Of a stretch of 64,000 nt of DNA, positions 42,867 to 51,603 are shown in pieces. The translations under genes and the position numbers were made by a program. Under the pieces are notes generated by a model, which worked only from the letters and a program-made list of their open reading frames with translations, made no database searches and was not told the origin of the DNA. This DNA comes from Pseudomonas sp. TH31 (GTDB lineage Bacteria > Pseudomonadota > Gammaproteobacteria > Pseudomonadales > Pseudomonadaceae). Position 1 is the first letter of the stretch. The number at the start of each line of letters is the position of its first letter. The DNA is taken from NCBI RefSeq assembly GCF_016650815.1, contig NZ_JAEKEZ010000010.1, positions 372,001 to 436,000 of the forward strand, written 5' to 3'.

Positions 42867-44615
42867 ATGAAACCCCACGCCACGGCTTATAGCCAACGCT
42901 TGTTGCGCGGCCAGTCACCCTCCTACGAACGCTTGCAGGCACGTCTGGCCGAGGACGGCAGCGAATTGGGCACCGCGCCGATTGCCGTGCATTGCGGTTG
43001 GGGGCGGCTGCTGATCGGGCATACGTTTCCCGATGCGGCGAGCATTGCCCAAGAGTTGCTCAACGAGCAGCCCGGCGAGCGCGATATTGCCTTGTACGTC
43101 GCCGCGCCCCAGCAAGTGCTGGGGCTGGAACCCGCGCAGTTGTTTCTTGATCCGTCCGACACGTTGCGTTTGTGGTTCAGTGATTACCGTCCATCAACCC
43201 GGGTATTTCGCGGGTTCCGTATTCGTCGGGCCCAAAGCGATGCGGACTGGCAAGCGATCAATCTTCTGTATCAGGCTCGCGGCATGCTGGCGATCGACGC
43301 GTCATTGTTGACCCCGCGTCATATGGGCGGCCCGGTGTATTGGCTGGCAGAAGACGAGGACAGCGGCGCGATCATCGGCAGCGTCATGGGCCTTAATCAT
43401 CACAAGGCCTACAACGATCCGGAAAACGGCAGCAGCCTCTGGTGCCTGGCGGTTGACCCGCACTGTTCGCGGCCCGGCGTCGGCGAAGTGCTGGTGCGGC
43501 ATTTGATCGAGCACTTCATGAGCCGTGGGCTCAGCTATCTGGACCTGTCCGTGTTGCACGACAACCGCCAGGCGAAAAGTCTTTACGCCAAGCTCGGTTT
43601 TCGCAACTTGTCGACCTTCGCCATCAAGCGCAAAAACGGTATCAATCAGCCACTGTTTCTTGGGCCGGGACCAGAGGCCGAGTTCAACCCTTATGCACGG
43701 ATCATCGTCGAAGAAGCTCACCGTCGCGGCATTGATGTACAGGTCGACGACGCCGACGCCGGGATGTTTACCCTCAGTCATGGCGGCCGGCGGGTACGGT
43801 GTCGCGAATCGCTGAGCGACCTGACCAGCGCCATCAGCATGAGCCTGTGCCAGGATAAAAGCCTGACCCACAAGGTGTTGAAAGCGGCCGGCCTGAACCT
43901 GCCCTCCCAGCATCTGGCCGGGAATGCCGACGACAACCTGGCGTTTCTCGACGAGCACCAACGGGTGGTGGTCAAGCCGCTGGACGGTGAACAGGGCCAG
44001 GGGGTGGCGGTGGATTTGCAGACAATCGAAGAGCTCCAGCAAGCCATCGACGCGGCTCGCCAGTTTGACACTCGGGTGTTGCTGGAGAGCTTCCACGAAG
44101 GTCTTGACCTGCGAATTGTAGTGATTGGCTTTGAGGTGGTCGCCGCAGCGATTCGGCGTCCGGCGGAAGTGGTTGGCGATGGGCAGCATTCAATCGGTGC
44201 ACTGATCGAAGCCCAAAGCCGCCGACGTCAGGCGACCACCAACGGTGAAAGCAAGATCCCGCTGGACCACGAAACCCAGCGCACCCTGCACGCGGCGGGT
44301 TATGACTACAGCAGCATTTTACCGGCCGGCGAGCATCTGTTCGTACGGCGTACGGCGAATCTTCATACCGGCGGGGTGCTTGAGGACGTCACTGCGATCC
44401 TCCATCCAACCCTGGTGGAGGCCGCCGTTCGGGCGGCGCGGGCGCTGGATATTCCGATGGTCGGGCTCGACCTGATGGTGCAGGCCGCCGACCAGCCGGA
44501 GTATGTGTTTATCGAAGCCAATGAGCGTGCCGGCCTGGCCAATCATGAACCGCAGCCGACCGCGGAACGGTTTGTGGATTTGTTGTTTCCGCATAGTCAG
44601 CCGGCGGTTTGCTAG
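42867..44615 (+). CDS. ngs: N-acetylglutaminylglutamine synthetase (GNAT + ATP-grasp)
   Basis: The 582-residue enzyme builds N-acetylglutaminylglutamine, the precursor of the osmolyte NAGGN. The N-terminal half contains a GNAT acetyltransferase (about residues 110-270; CLAVDPHCSRPGVGEVLVRH, LSVLHDNRQAKSLYAKLGF). The C-terminal half is an ATP-grasp ligase (RVVVKPLDGEQGQGVAVD, LESFHEGLDLRIVVI, VFIEANERAGLANH). The ATG at 42867 lies 3 bases after the amidotransferase stop, so translation is coupled; a TTG one codon upstream is less likely. No frame break is seen, unlike in the gene before it. Confidence 0.93.
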   Translation: MKPHATAYSQRLLRGQSPSYERLQARLAEDGSELGTAPIAVHCGWGRLLIGHTFPDAASIAQELLNEQPGERDIALYVAAPQQVLGLEPAQLFLDPSDTLRLWFSDYRPSTRVFRGFRIRRAQSDADWQAINLLYQARGMLAIDASLLTPRHMGGPVYWLAEDEDSGAIIGSVMGLNHHKAYNDPENGSSLWCLAVDPHCSRPGVGEVLVRHLIEHFMSRGLSYLDLSVLHDNRQAKSLYAKLGFRNLSTFAIKRKNGINQPLFLGPGPEAEFNPYARIIVEEAHRRGIDVQVDDADAGMFTLSHGGRRVRCRESLSDLTSAISMSLCQDKSLTHKVLKAAGLNLPSQHLAGNADDNLAFLDEHQRVVVKPLDGEQGQGVAVDLQTIEELQQAIDAARQFDTRVLLESFHEGLDLRIVVIGFEVVAAAIRRPAEVVGDGQHSIGALIEAQSRRRQATTNGESKIPLDHETQRTLHAAGYDYSSILPAGEHLFVRRTANLHTGGVLEDVTAILHPTLVEAAVRAARALDIPMVGLDLMVQAADQPEYVFIEANERAGLANHEPQPTAERFVDLLFPHSQPAVC

Positions 44616-44638
44616 TGACATAGCGCCTCGACTGGCCT

Positions 44639-44664
44639 CTTCGCGGTCCGACTTGCCCGCGAAG
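44639..44664. repeat. Short REP-like hairpin after the NAGGN synthetase gene
   Basis: A single inverted repeat CTTCGCGG / CCGCGAAG has a 10-base loop holding CTTGC, as in the core of GTGGGAGC-type REPs. It may be a lone or decayed REP unit. Confidence 0.5.
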
Positions 44665-44736
44665 GCGGCCTGACAGGCACTGCAAATTCTTCCCCTCATC
44701 GAAACCATCGATGTTCTCCACTCATCAGGAGTTTCC

Positions 44737-45927
44737 ATGACCAGCAAAATTCCCGAACCGGATCTCAACTACCTGCAAAAAGTCCTGCTGGAGATGCTCG
44801 CCATTCCCAGCCCGACCGGGTTCACCGACACCATCGTGCGTTACGTCGCCGAGCGGCTCGAAGAGCTGGGCATCCCGTTCGAAATGACCCGTCGCGGCAC
44901 CATCCGCGCCACCCTCAAGGGCAAGAAAAACAGCCCGGACCGCGCGGTGTCCGCTCACTTGGACACTATCGGCGCGGCCGTTCGGGCGGTGAAGGACAAC
45001 GGGCGCCTGACCCTGGCACCGGTCGGCTGCTGGTCCAGCCGTTTTGCCGAGGGCAGCCGGGTCAGCCTGTTTACTGACAACGGTGTGATCCGTGGCAGCG
45101 TGTTGCCACTGATGGCCTCCGGGCATGCGTTCAATACCGCCGTGGATGAAATGCCGATCAGTTGGGACCACATCGAATTACGGCTGGACGCCTACTGCGC
45201 CACTCGCGCCGATTGCGACTCTCTGGGCATTAGCGTCGGCGATTTCGTGGCGTTCGACCCGTTGCCGGAATTCACCGAAAGCGGCCACATCAGTGCCCGT
45301 CACCTGGATGACAAGGCCGGGGTGGCCGCGCTGCTGGCGGCGATGAAAGCGATTGTCGATAGCGGCGAAGAGTTGATGATCGACTGCCATCCGCTGTTCA
45401 CCATCACCGAGGAAACCGGCAGTGGCGCGGCGGCGGCATTGCCGTGGGATGTCAGTGAATTCGTCGGCATCGACATTGCGCCGGTCGCGCCGGGGCAGCA
45501 CTCCAGCGAACACGCCGTGAGCGTGGCGATGCAGGATTCCGGCGGGCCGTATGACTATCATTTGTCGCGGCACCTGCTGCGCCTGGCCAGTGAAAACGAA
45601 TTGCCGGTGCGCCGTGACCTGTTCCGTTACTACTTCAGCGATGCTCATTCGGCGGTGACCGCCGGACATGACATTCGTACCGCGTTGCTGGCGTTTGGCT
45701 GCGATGCGACTCACGGCTATGAGCGGACTCACATCGACAGCCTGGCGGCACTGAGTCGTCTGCTCGGCGCCTACATCCTCAGCCCGCCAGTGTTTGCCAG
45801 CGATGCGCAACCGGCCAAGGGTTCGCTGGACCGGTTCAGTCATCAAATCGAACATGACACGCAGATGGAAAGCGATACGCGGGTGCCGTCGGTGGACAGT
45901 TTGGTGGGACAGCGCACCGAGAGCTAA
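44737..45927 (+). CDS. NAGGN-system M42-family peptidase
   Basis: A 396-residue metallopeptidase of the M42 aminopeptidase/cellulase-like group, known as the third member of the NAGGN gene trio. Metal ligands are in SAHLDTIGAA, HLDDKAGVAALLAA, ITEETGSGAAA and VGIDIAPVAP, followed by SDAHSAVTAGHD. It probably hydrolyses the osmolyte or a precursor when osmotic stress ends, which is an inference from context. It follows the synthetase by 121 bases on the same strand, with AGGAG before the ATG. Confidence 0.9.
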   Translation: MTSKIPEPDLNYLQKVLLEMLAIPSPTGFTDTIVRYVAERLEELGIPFEMTRRGTIRATLKGKKNSPDRAVSAHLDTIGAAVRAVKDNGRLTLAPVGCWSSRFAEGSRVSLFTDNGVIRGSVLPLMASGHAFNTAVDEMPISWDHIELRLDAYCATRADCDSLGISVGDFVAFDPLPEFTESGHISARHLDDKAGVAALLAAMKAIVDSGEELMIDCHPLFTITEETGSGAAAALPWDVSEFVGIDIAPVAPGQHSSEHAVSVAMQDSGGPYDYHLSRHLLRLASENELPVRRDLFRYYFSDAHSAVTAGHDIRTALLAFGCDATHGYERTHIDSLAALSRLLGAYILSPPVFASDAQPAKGSLDRFSHQIEHDTQMESDTRVPSVDSLVGQRTES

Positions 45928-45942
45928 AGCGGGCACGGACTT

Positions 45943-46032
45943 GTAGGAGCTGCCGAAGGCTGCGATCTTTTGATTTTCAGCGATACCATCGATGCCGAAG
46001 ATCAAAAGATCGCAGCCTTCGGCAGCTCCTAC
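45943..46032. repeat. REP pair (inverted), after the M42 peptidase gene
   Basis: Arms GTAGGAGCTGCCGAAGGCTG...ATCTTTTGAT and the exact inverse at 46000-46032 surround a 24-base loop. This is the CCGAAGG subtype with tail-to-tail orientation. Confidence 0.9.
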
Positions 46033-46088
46033 TGGTGGTGTGTTCATAACCGCCGTAGCATCGCGCCATTGTTTTCGCCGAGGTGCCC

Positions 46089-46316
46089 ATGCTGATCCCC
46101 TACGACCAACTTGAAGTCGACACCCTGACCCGCCTGATCGAAGATTTCGTGACCCGCGACGGTACGGACAACGGCGATGACACGCCGCTGGAAACCCGAG
46201 TACTGCGGGTTCGCCAGGCACTGACCAAGGGCCAGGCGCTGATCGTTTTCGACCCGGACAGCGAGCAGTGCCAGTTGATGCTCAAGCACGATGTGCCCAA
46301 GCACCTGTTCGACTGA
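46089..46316 (+). CDS. YheU family protein
   Basis: A 75-residue cytoplasmic protein starting MLIPYDQLEVDTLTRLIEDF, with TRDGTD in the middle and KGQALIVFDPDSEQ toward the end. This is the YheU (UPF0270) family, whose function is not known. The ATG at 46089 is taken; a GTG two codons earlier is possible. It ends 5 bases from the convergent csrA stop. Confidence 0.9.
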   Translation: MLIPYDQLEVDTLTRLIEDFVTRDGTDNGDDTPLETRVLRVRQALTKGQALIVFDPDSEQCQLMLKHDVPKHLFD

Positions 46317-46321
46317 TCCGC

Positions 46322-46507
46322 TTAACGACCTTTTCTTTTGGCCAGTTTGGTCTGGATGCGTTCATAGACCTCGGCCCGATGCACATTGACGTTTTGCGGC
46401 GCTTCGACGCCGAAGCGTACGCTGCCGCCATTGACGGCCAGAATGCGCACGGAAATGTCGTCACCGATGGAAATCAACTCGCCTACAACACGACTGAGTA
46501 CAAGCAT
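46322..46507 (-). CDS. csrA: CsrA/RsmA-family RNA-binding regulator
   Basis: A 61-residue CsrA-fold protein starting [18 protein letters not shown], with [16 protein letters not shown]. The RNA-binding residues of the family are present: Arg6 and the Arg of VHR near position 44. It acts as a dimer that binds GGA motifs in hairpins of mRNA leaders and blocks translation. Fluorescent pseudomonads have several paralogues (RsmA, RsmE, RsmI); this sequence differs from the MLILTR start of RsmA and RsmE, so it is a third type. A hairpin next to its own ribosome site hints at autoregulation. Confidence 0.9.
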   Translation of the reverse strand: MLVLSRVVGELISIGDDISVRILAVNGGSVRFGVEAPQNVNVHRAEVYERIQTKLAKRKGR

Positions 46508-46512
46508 GGCAT

Positions 46513-46541
46513 TCGTCCTTCAGGGTTACTGGGCCCTGAAG
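46513..46541 (-). promoter_or_regulatory. Hairpin at the csrA ribosome binding site
   Basis: An 8-base perfect stem CTTCAGGG / CCCTGAAG (46518-46541) has an 8-base loop directly upstream of GAAGGACGAATGCC and the csrA ATG. The GGA of the ribosome site follows the stem edge, the arrangement used for CsrA/Rsm autorepression. Confidence 0.45.
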
Positions 46542-46659
46542 ATGCCCCGCGTGCGTCGGCGCTTCAATGTGATGGCAGCAAATCAGTCTTGTCCTACGGC
46601 GCAGGACGAATCCCCTGACAGATGCTTCAAGAAAACCGTCTAAATGAAGGACCGTTCCT

Positions 46660-46992
46660 TCAGGACGCGGAGAAGCGCGGGCCGAACAGAATGACACTCG
46701 CGCCGATCACGCACAGCGCCACGCCGATCCAGTCCGAGCCCAGCGGACGTACCCGCTCGACCACCGCCAGCCAGCCGATGGACGCAATGATGTAGATGCC
46801 ACCGTAGGCGGCATAAGCGCGGCCAGCGTAGGTTGCTTCGACGCGGGTCAGCAGCAGTGCGAACAACGTCAGGCTCAGCAATGCCGGAATGACCCACAAG
46901 GCACTCTTGCCCTGGCGCAGCCACATCCAGAATGCGAAGCAGCCGGCGATTTCGAACAGCGCAGCGAGGAAAAACCACAAGTAATTGAGCAT
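46660..46992 (-). CDS. YnfA family membrane protein
   Basis: A 110-residue inner-membrane protein with four hydrophobic helices, starting [22 protein letters not shown] and containing [19 protein letters not shown], typical of YnfA. The family is related to small multidrug resistance transporters, but no substrate is firmly known. It is followed by a small GGA-containing hairpin (46645-46662) and then csrA. Confidence 0.9.
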   Translation of the reverse strand: MLNYLWFFLAALFEIAGCFAFWMWLRQGKSALWVIPALLSLTLFALLLTRVEATYAGRAYAAYGGIYIIASIGWLAVVERVRPLGSDWIGVALCVIGASVILFGPRFSAS

Positions 46993-47056
46993 GCAGGCGT
47001 CTCGTGAGGATGGCCGATGGCGGCCACCCTAACGGCGGTGTTGGCTACGGGCAAGA

Positions 47057-47871
47057 TCAACCGGTGGTTTGTTTGGCCTTGGCGCGCATTTTGTCGGCCA
47101 TGACGGTCATTTCGTTGTAGAGCAGTTGCGGGTTCTTCTGCTTGATCGCCCAGGCCATGCGGCCTTGCTCGTGGGGCAGGATCATGAACTCGCCGGCGGC
47201 AACCTGGGTGTAGATGTAGTTCGCAATGTCAGTGGCCGTGATCGGCGAACTCTCCAGCAACTTGCCGACCTGGGCTTTCATGGCCGGCGTCGGGCCGCGG
47301 AAGGAATCCAGCAGGTTGGTCTGGAAGAACGACGGGCAAACCACGTGCACGCCGACTTCCTGCTGCGCCAGTTCGATCAACAGGCTCTCGGACAATGCCA
47401 CCACACCGGCCTTGGCCACGTTGTAGTTGCTCATGGCCGGGCCTTGCATCAGGGCGGCCATCGACGCGATGTTGATGATCTTGCCTTTGCTTTTTCCAAC
47501 AGCGGCAGGAAGGCCTTGCAGCCTTTGACCACGCCCATCAAGTTGATTGCGATCTGCCAGTCCCAGTCTTCCAGGGACAATTCGCTGAAGAACCCGCCCG
47601 AGGCCACACCGGCGTTGTTGACGATAATGTCGATGCCACCCAGTTTCTCCTCGCAAGCCTGGGCGAATGCGGTCAGTTGACTGTAATCGCGCACATCGCA
47701 ACGCTGAATAAAACCGTCGCCGCCCGCTTCTCGAACCCGCTTGAGGGTTTCTTGCAGGCCGGGCTCGCTGACATCCGACAAGGCCAGTTGCCAGCCTTCG
47801 CGGGCCCAGCGCAGCGCGATTTCGCGACCCAGGCCAGAGCCCGCGCCAGTGATCATCATGCGATTTTGCAT
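47057..47871 (-). pseudogene. Short-chain dehydrogenase, single frame break
   Basis: A classical SDR of 271 codons if one base is restored. The first part (from 47871, MQNRMMITGAGSGLGREIAL, VNNAGVASGG, EDWDWQIAINLMGVV) runs to LLEKAKAR near 47490; the second (SKGKIINIASMAALMQ, SNYNVAKAGVVAL with Tyr-x3-Lys) continues one frame over to 47057. The break is at a run of five T (47491-47495; A on the coding strand) where six would restore GAA AAA AGC AAA. The protein would otherwise lack its catalytic residues. The substrate is unknown. Error in the sequence and true loss cannot be told apart here. Confidence 0.85.
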
Positions 47872-48190
47872 AGCAAACAGCCTTGTTGTTCCGGGGAAGA
47901 TGTTCCGAGTGTAGCGAAGGATATAGCCCGACCCACGCTCCATCAGATTGCTGAATGGTCCGGGCAAACCGGCGCGCGGCTTGAGACCGTGTTGCGGCCT
48001 TCGCGGTTTAACTAACCAACTAGCAAGAATGCGTAAAAGAAATAAGCCTTCTTTCTAAAAAACATTAAAAAACTTTGAATTTTCTTTCATCCGCCCGAGT
48101 CGGATTTTGTAAGCAGTTCGGATTTATCGCATTCCGGCTGATAGTCAAAACATTCGGTCAATCCGGAACACTTCCAATAAGGAAACCGTC
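47872..48190. other. Intergenic region, 319 bases
   Basis: Divergent upstream space of the SDR gene (minus) and the small DUF3309 gene (plus). It is A/T-rich in the centre (48020-48090), which suits promoters, but no clear consensus pair was picked. No gene or hairpin is seen. Confidence 0.5.
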
Positions 48191-48343
48191 ATGGGCACAA
48201 TTCTTATCGTTATTCTGATCCTCTTGGTGATCGGTGGTTTGCCAGTCTTCCCGCACTCCAGAAGTTGGGGGTACGGCCCGTCAGGCATCCTCGGCGTGGT
48301 GTTGGTAGTGCTGTTGATTCTGCTCTTGCTTGGCAAGATATAA
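48191..48343 (+). CDS. DUF3309-type small hydrophobic protein, 50 residues
   Basis: A 50-residue protein, MGTILIVILILLVIGG at the start, LPVFPHSRSWGYGPSGILG in the middle, and VLLILLLLGKI at the end. The two hydrophobic helices with the PHS..WGY.PSG connector fit the DUF3309 family of small membrane proteins, often induced by stress. A ribosome site AAGGAAA lies eight bases upstream. A strong terminator follows at once. The function is not known. Confidence 0.85.
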   Translation: MGTILIVILILLVIGGLPVFPHSRSWGYGPSGILGVVLVVLLILLLLGKI

Positions 48344-48361
48344 AGTTTTAAACAGGCAAAA

Positions 48362-48391
48362 AAAGAGGCCCTTTGTAAGGGCCTCTTTTTT
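48362..48391. terminator. Bidirectional terminator between DUF3309 and the LTA synthase gene
   Basis: The perfect stem AAAGAGGCCCTT / AAGGGCCTCTTT encloses a short TGT loop, with A and T runs on both sides. It serves both convergent genes. Confidence 0.9.
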
Positions 48392-48404
48392 ATTGGGTCA
48401 CCGA

Positions 48405-50498
48405 TTAGTCCGGCTTGCCGTTCACCACACCGGCCGTATTATCCAGCAGGCTCTTGGTCGCGGTTTGCAGGAACGCTTCGAGTTTCTGCTTGAGGGCCGC
48501 TTCATCACCCGACTCTGGAATCACTTCGCCTTTCGGATCAGCGCCCAGCTCGTAGTGATAAAGCTTTGGCGGCATCTCTTTAGGTAATACCAGCACGCGG
48601 TCTGCGGTCAGCAGTGCCACGGTCTGATCACTGCCTGAAGGCTTGATCACGCCGAAACCCTTGTCGCCTTCCGGCAGGTTCAGCAGGTCGCGACCCCAGC
48701 ATTGATGAACCACGTCACCACCGACGCGGCCCATGATGGTCGGCACGATGTCGATCTGGGTGCCCACAGTGTGGTCACGCTGACCGAATTTCTCCTGGAT
48801 GCCCGGTGCGATCATCAGCATCGGCACGTTGAAGCGACCCAGGTCCATTTCGGTGATCTGTTGCTCGTCGCCGAAACCATGGTCGCCGACGACCACGAAC
48901 AGGGTTTCTTTGAAGTAAGGCTCTTTACGCGCCTTCTCGAAGAACTGACCCAGCGCCCAGTCGGAGTAGCGCATGGCGGTCAAGTGTTCGTTCAGGCTGC
49001 CGCGATCGGTCACACGCTCTACCGGCAATGGCGTCGGCAAGGCGTACGGCGTGTGGTTGGACAGGGTTTGCAGCAAGGCATAGAACGGTTTTTTGTCCTT
49101 GCCATCACGGGCCTTCAGCTCTTCCAGGCCACGGTTGAACATGTCCTGGTCGGACACGCCCCACGTCGGGTCGGAGAACACCGGGTTAACGAAGTCGTTG
49201 CGCCCGATGAAGTTGGTCATGCCCTGGTTGCTGAAGAAGCCCGACTGATTGTCCCAGGCAAAGTCACCGTTGTAGACGTACACGTCGTCGTAGTCACGGG
49301 CACTGAGCAATTGCGGCAGGCCGGACAATTTGTGGCTGCCTTCCGGGGTTTGCATCAGGTATTCGAAACCCGGCAGGTTCGGGAAGCAGGCCATGGTGGC
49401 GAACATGCCCTGGTGGGTATGGGTGCCGTTGGAGAAGAAGCGGTCGAACAGCAGGCCTTCCCTGGACAGTTTGTCGAAGGCTGGCGTGATGTTGCCCGGA
49501 CGACCCAGGGCGCCTACCGAGTGACCGGCGAAGCTTTCCATCAGGATCACGACAACGTTCTTGATCGGCAGCGTCTTGTTGGCATCCGGCGTGTAGTTGC
49601 GGCGTACGGCGGCGATATCTGGATCGACCAGTTTATCGCTCGGAGTCAGCAACATGTCGCGCACGGTCTGCTGGGCCAATGGCTGATCCAGCGTGGCTTT
49701 CCAGATGTTGCTGCGCTCGTCCGACATCCGGCTCTTGGCTGCCGCAATCAGCTGCAATGTGCCGTTAAGGCCCAACTGGTTGGCGAAATTGGAGTCGGTG
49801 GTGTAGACGTCACCCCAACGCAGAGGCGGGCCCTGACGCAGGGTGCCACGGGCGGCGACCACGCAAATCACAAGGCACACCACGAACACCGCAATGCGCG
49901 CATACCACGGGGCGACCTGGCGTGTGCCGATGCTGCCACCGCTGAATGGCCCACGAGGCCGGGTCGCGCGGTCGGCGCCCTTGAACGCCAGGGTCAGGAT
50001 CACGGTGCCCACGGCCCAGGCCAGCAGGTAACGAACCACCGGAAAACCGTACCAGAGCATGCTCATCACGGTTTTCGGGTCTTCTTTCACATACTGAAAG
50101 ACCAGGCCGTTGAGACGCTGGTGGAACTCACGGTAGAAGTCCATCTCCATCAGGCCGAGGAATAGCGCGATGCTGGAGGTCACGGTCAGCCAGAATCGGA
50201 AGAGCCCGCGAGCCGCCATGGCCCGGGCACTGAACAGCGCCAGCAGCAATGGAATAATGAGATAGACCACGATGCGCAGGTCGAAACGCAGACCGTTGGC
50301 AAAAGCCTCGAGGAAGGTCGAGGCCGGCGTATCGAGGATCATCGAGCGGTTGTAAACCAGCAGCGCGACGCGCAGCAGGCTGAACATGACCATCATGACC
50401 AGGGCACACAGTAGCGTGTAGGCCAGATGCGATTTGACGGTCGGTTGCAGCAAGCGACTAGAAGCTCGCTGCTGATTCAGGGCGTCCGGGTTTACCAT
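48405..50498 (-). CDS. LTA-synthase-like membrane sulfatase/phosphoglycerol transferase
   Basis: A 697-residue inner-membrane protein. Five hydrophobic helices fill about residues 25-230, and a periplasmic sulfatase-fold domain about 310-650. In the latter VVVILMESFAGHSVGALG binds metal, SNGTHTHQGMFA holds the likely nucleophile Thr, and VVVGDHGFGDEQ gives the Asp-His pair. Gram-negative members of this LTA synthase family add phosphoglycerol or phosphoethanolamine to glucans or lipids; the precise target is uncertain. It seems to be transcribed alone. Confidence 0.88.
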   Translation of the reverse strand: MVNPDALNQQRASSRLLQPTVKSHLAYTLLCALVMMVMFSLLRVALLVYNRSMILDTPASTFLEAFANGLRFDLRIVVYLIIPLLLALFSARAMAARGLFRFWLTVTSSIALFLGLMEMDFYREFHQRLNGLVFQYVKEDPKTVMSMLWYGFPVVRYLLAWAVGTVILTLAFKGADRATRPRGPFSGGSIGTRQVAPWYARIAVFVVCLVICVVAARGTLRQGPPLRWGDVYTTDSNFANQLGLNGTLQLIAAAKSRMSDERSNIWKATLDQPLAQQTVRDMLLTPSDKLVDPDIAAVRRNYTPDANKTLPIKNVVVILMESFAGHSVGALGRPGNITPAFDKLSREGLLFDRFFSNGTHTHQGMFATMACFPNLPGFEYLMQTPEGSHKLSGLPQLLSARDYDDVYVYNGDFAWDNQSGFFSNQGMTNFIGRNDFVNPVFSDPTWGVSDQDMFNRGLEELKARDGKDKKPFYALLQTLSNHTPYALPTPLPVERVTDRGSLNEHLTAMRYSDWALGQFFEKARKEPYFKETLFVVVGDHGFGDEQQITEMDLGRFNVPMLMIAPGIQEKFGQRDHTVGTQIDIVPTIMGRVGGDVVHQCWGRDLLNLPEGDKGFGVIKPSGSDQTVALLTADRVLVLPKEMPPKLYHYELGADPKGEVIPESGDEAALKQKLEAFLQTATKSLLDNTAGVVNGKPD

Positions 50499-50782
50499 GT
50501 CGTTTTAGGACCCATTGGAAGTTTAAGTTTCAAAAATATAGCTGCGCCCTGCCCTCTGTTGGCCAGTACCTGGCCCCGGGGCTTGCGCGGGTGCGCAAAT
50601 GTTGCACGATCATTCGCGGCATTGCCATTGATTACTGTTCGAGGCGTCCAACTCTGTGCTGTAGCGCTCTGGAACACGGGCATTGAGGCTAAGTCGTGGG
50701 GAAAGTGGCGAGGTCGGATTGTCTTGGAGACTTTGTGAAAATTTCGTGCAACGCATATCTGGAAACATAATAAAGACGCTGA

Positions 50783-50877
50783 CCCTGTGGGAGCGAGCCT
50801 GCTCGCGATGAGGCCATCATTGCCAACATTGCTGTACCTGGCCCACCGCCTTCGCGAGCAGGCTCGCTCCCACAGGG
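50783..50877. repeat. REP pair (inverted), GTGGGAGC type
   Basis: Perfect 26-base arms CCCTGTGGGAGCGAGCCTGC... and the inverse (50852-50877) enclose a 43-base loop. It is the GTGGGAGCGAGCCTGCTCGCGA form of REP. Confidence 0.9.
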
Positions 50878-50910
50878 ATTGCACTTGACCGGCACTCTGC
50901 ACCCCAAACA

Positions 50911-50937
50911 AAAACGCCCCGAACTAGTCGGGGCGTT
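50911..50937 (-). terminator. Rho-independent terminator after the START-domain gene
   Basis: The stem AACGCCCC / GGGGCGTT has a 9-base loop and a T run on the minus strand, 19 bases past the stop. Confidence 0.9.
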
Positions 50938-50955
50938 CTCGAAAGCGCGGCGTAG

Positions 50956-51561
50956 TTATTTCTCGGCGCGTTCTTTCAGGGCTTTCAAGGTGTTAAACGG
51001 GGCATCGACCACGAACTTGTTAGCGATCATCGACGGCACACTGCCACCCGGCTCGGTGTGCACCTGATAGGTCACTTCGACCTGATCACCCTTGGGCACG
51101 AACTTCCAGAAGCCGTCGACCTTGGTGACCCGCACAAAGCCTTTTTCCTCAGGAATGTACTTCGGCACGCCTTCAAGTTTGCGGGTCAGGCTGCCATCGG
51201 CGCCTTCGATGGTGGTGACGTGCAACACCGAATCACGCGCGGTCACTGGCCATGGGGTGTTGAACTGGGTATAGGTCCAACTCTGGTCGCCTTCGTGCTT
51301 CAGCAACTTCTGGGCTTTGCACTCGTGAATCCAGGTGCAGGCTCCCGCCACGTCTTCCTGGAGCGCACGCAGTTTGGCGACGGTGGTCTTCATCAGGGTC
51401 ACGCCCTGATAGGCCTTGTAATCGGAGCCGGCCACCTCACTCAGGGACACCTTGATGCCGTCTTCGTTTTTGGCGACTTTCCAATCGTCGGCCCGGGCGG
51501 CCGAGGTGGCCAGCAGAACAGTCAAACCACACAGCACAGCAATACGATGCAGCGAACCCAT
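50956..51561 (-). CDS. START-domain exported protein
   Basis: A 201-residue protein with a signal peptide (MGSLHRIAVLCGLTVLLATSAARA) and a START-like lipid-binding fold: DDWKVAKNEDGIKV at the first strand, CTWIHECKAQKLL, NTPWPVTARDSVL and the long C-terminal helix NTLKALKERAEK. It probably works in the periplasm on a lipid or hydrophobic ligand, which is inferred from the family only. It is a single gene with its own terminator. Confidence 0.88.
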   Translation of the reverse strand: MGSLHRIAVLCGLTVLLATSAARADDWKVAKNEDGIKVSLSEVAGSDYKAYQGVTLMKTTVAKLRALQEDVAGACTWIHECKAQKLLKHEGDQSWTYTQFNTPWPVTARDSVLHVTTIEGADGSLTRKLEGVPKYIPEEKGFVRVTKVDGFWKFVPKGDQVEVTYQVHTEPGGSVPSMIANKFVVDAPFNTLKALKERAEK

Positions 51562-51603
51562 AGTTTTATTCCTTATTGTTGAAGTTCCGTTCGTTTGAAC
51601 ACA

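Larger units (their letters stand above)
50499..50955. other. Intergenic region, 457 bases
   Basis: This space holds the upstream region of the LTA-synthase-like gene, the REP pair at 50783-50877 and the terminator of the START-domain gene at 50911-50937. I see no coding sequence and no clear promoter in 50499-50780. Confidence 0.5.

Noticed and set aside
46322..46507. Assignment of this CsrA protein as RsmA or RsmE
   Set aside because: Its N-terminus [11 protein letters not shown] differs from the MLILTR start of RsmA and RsmE, so only the family is claimed.
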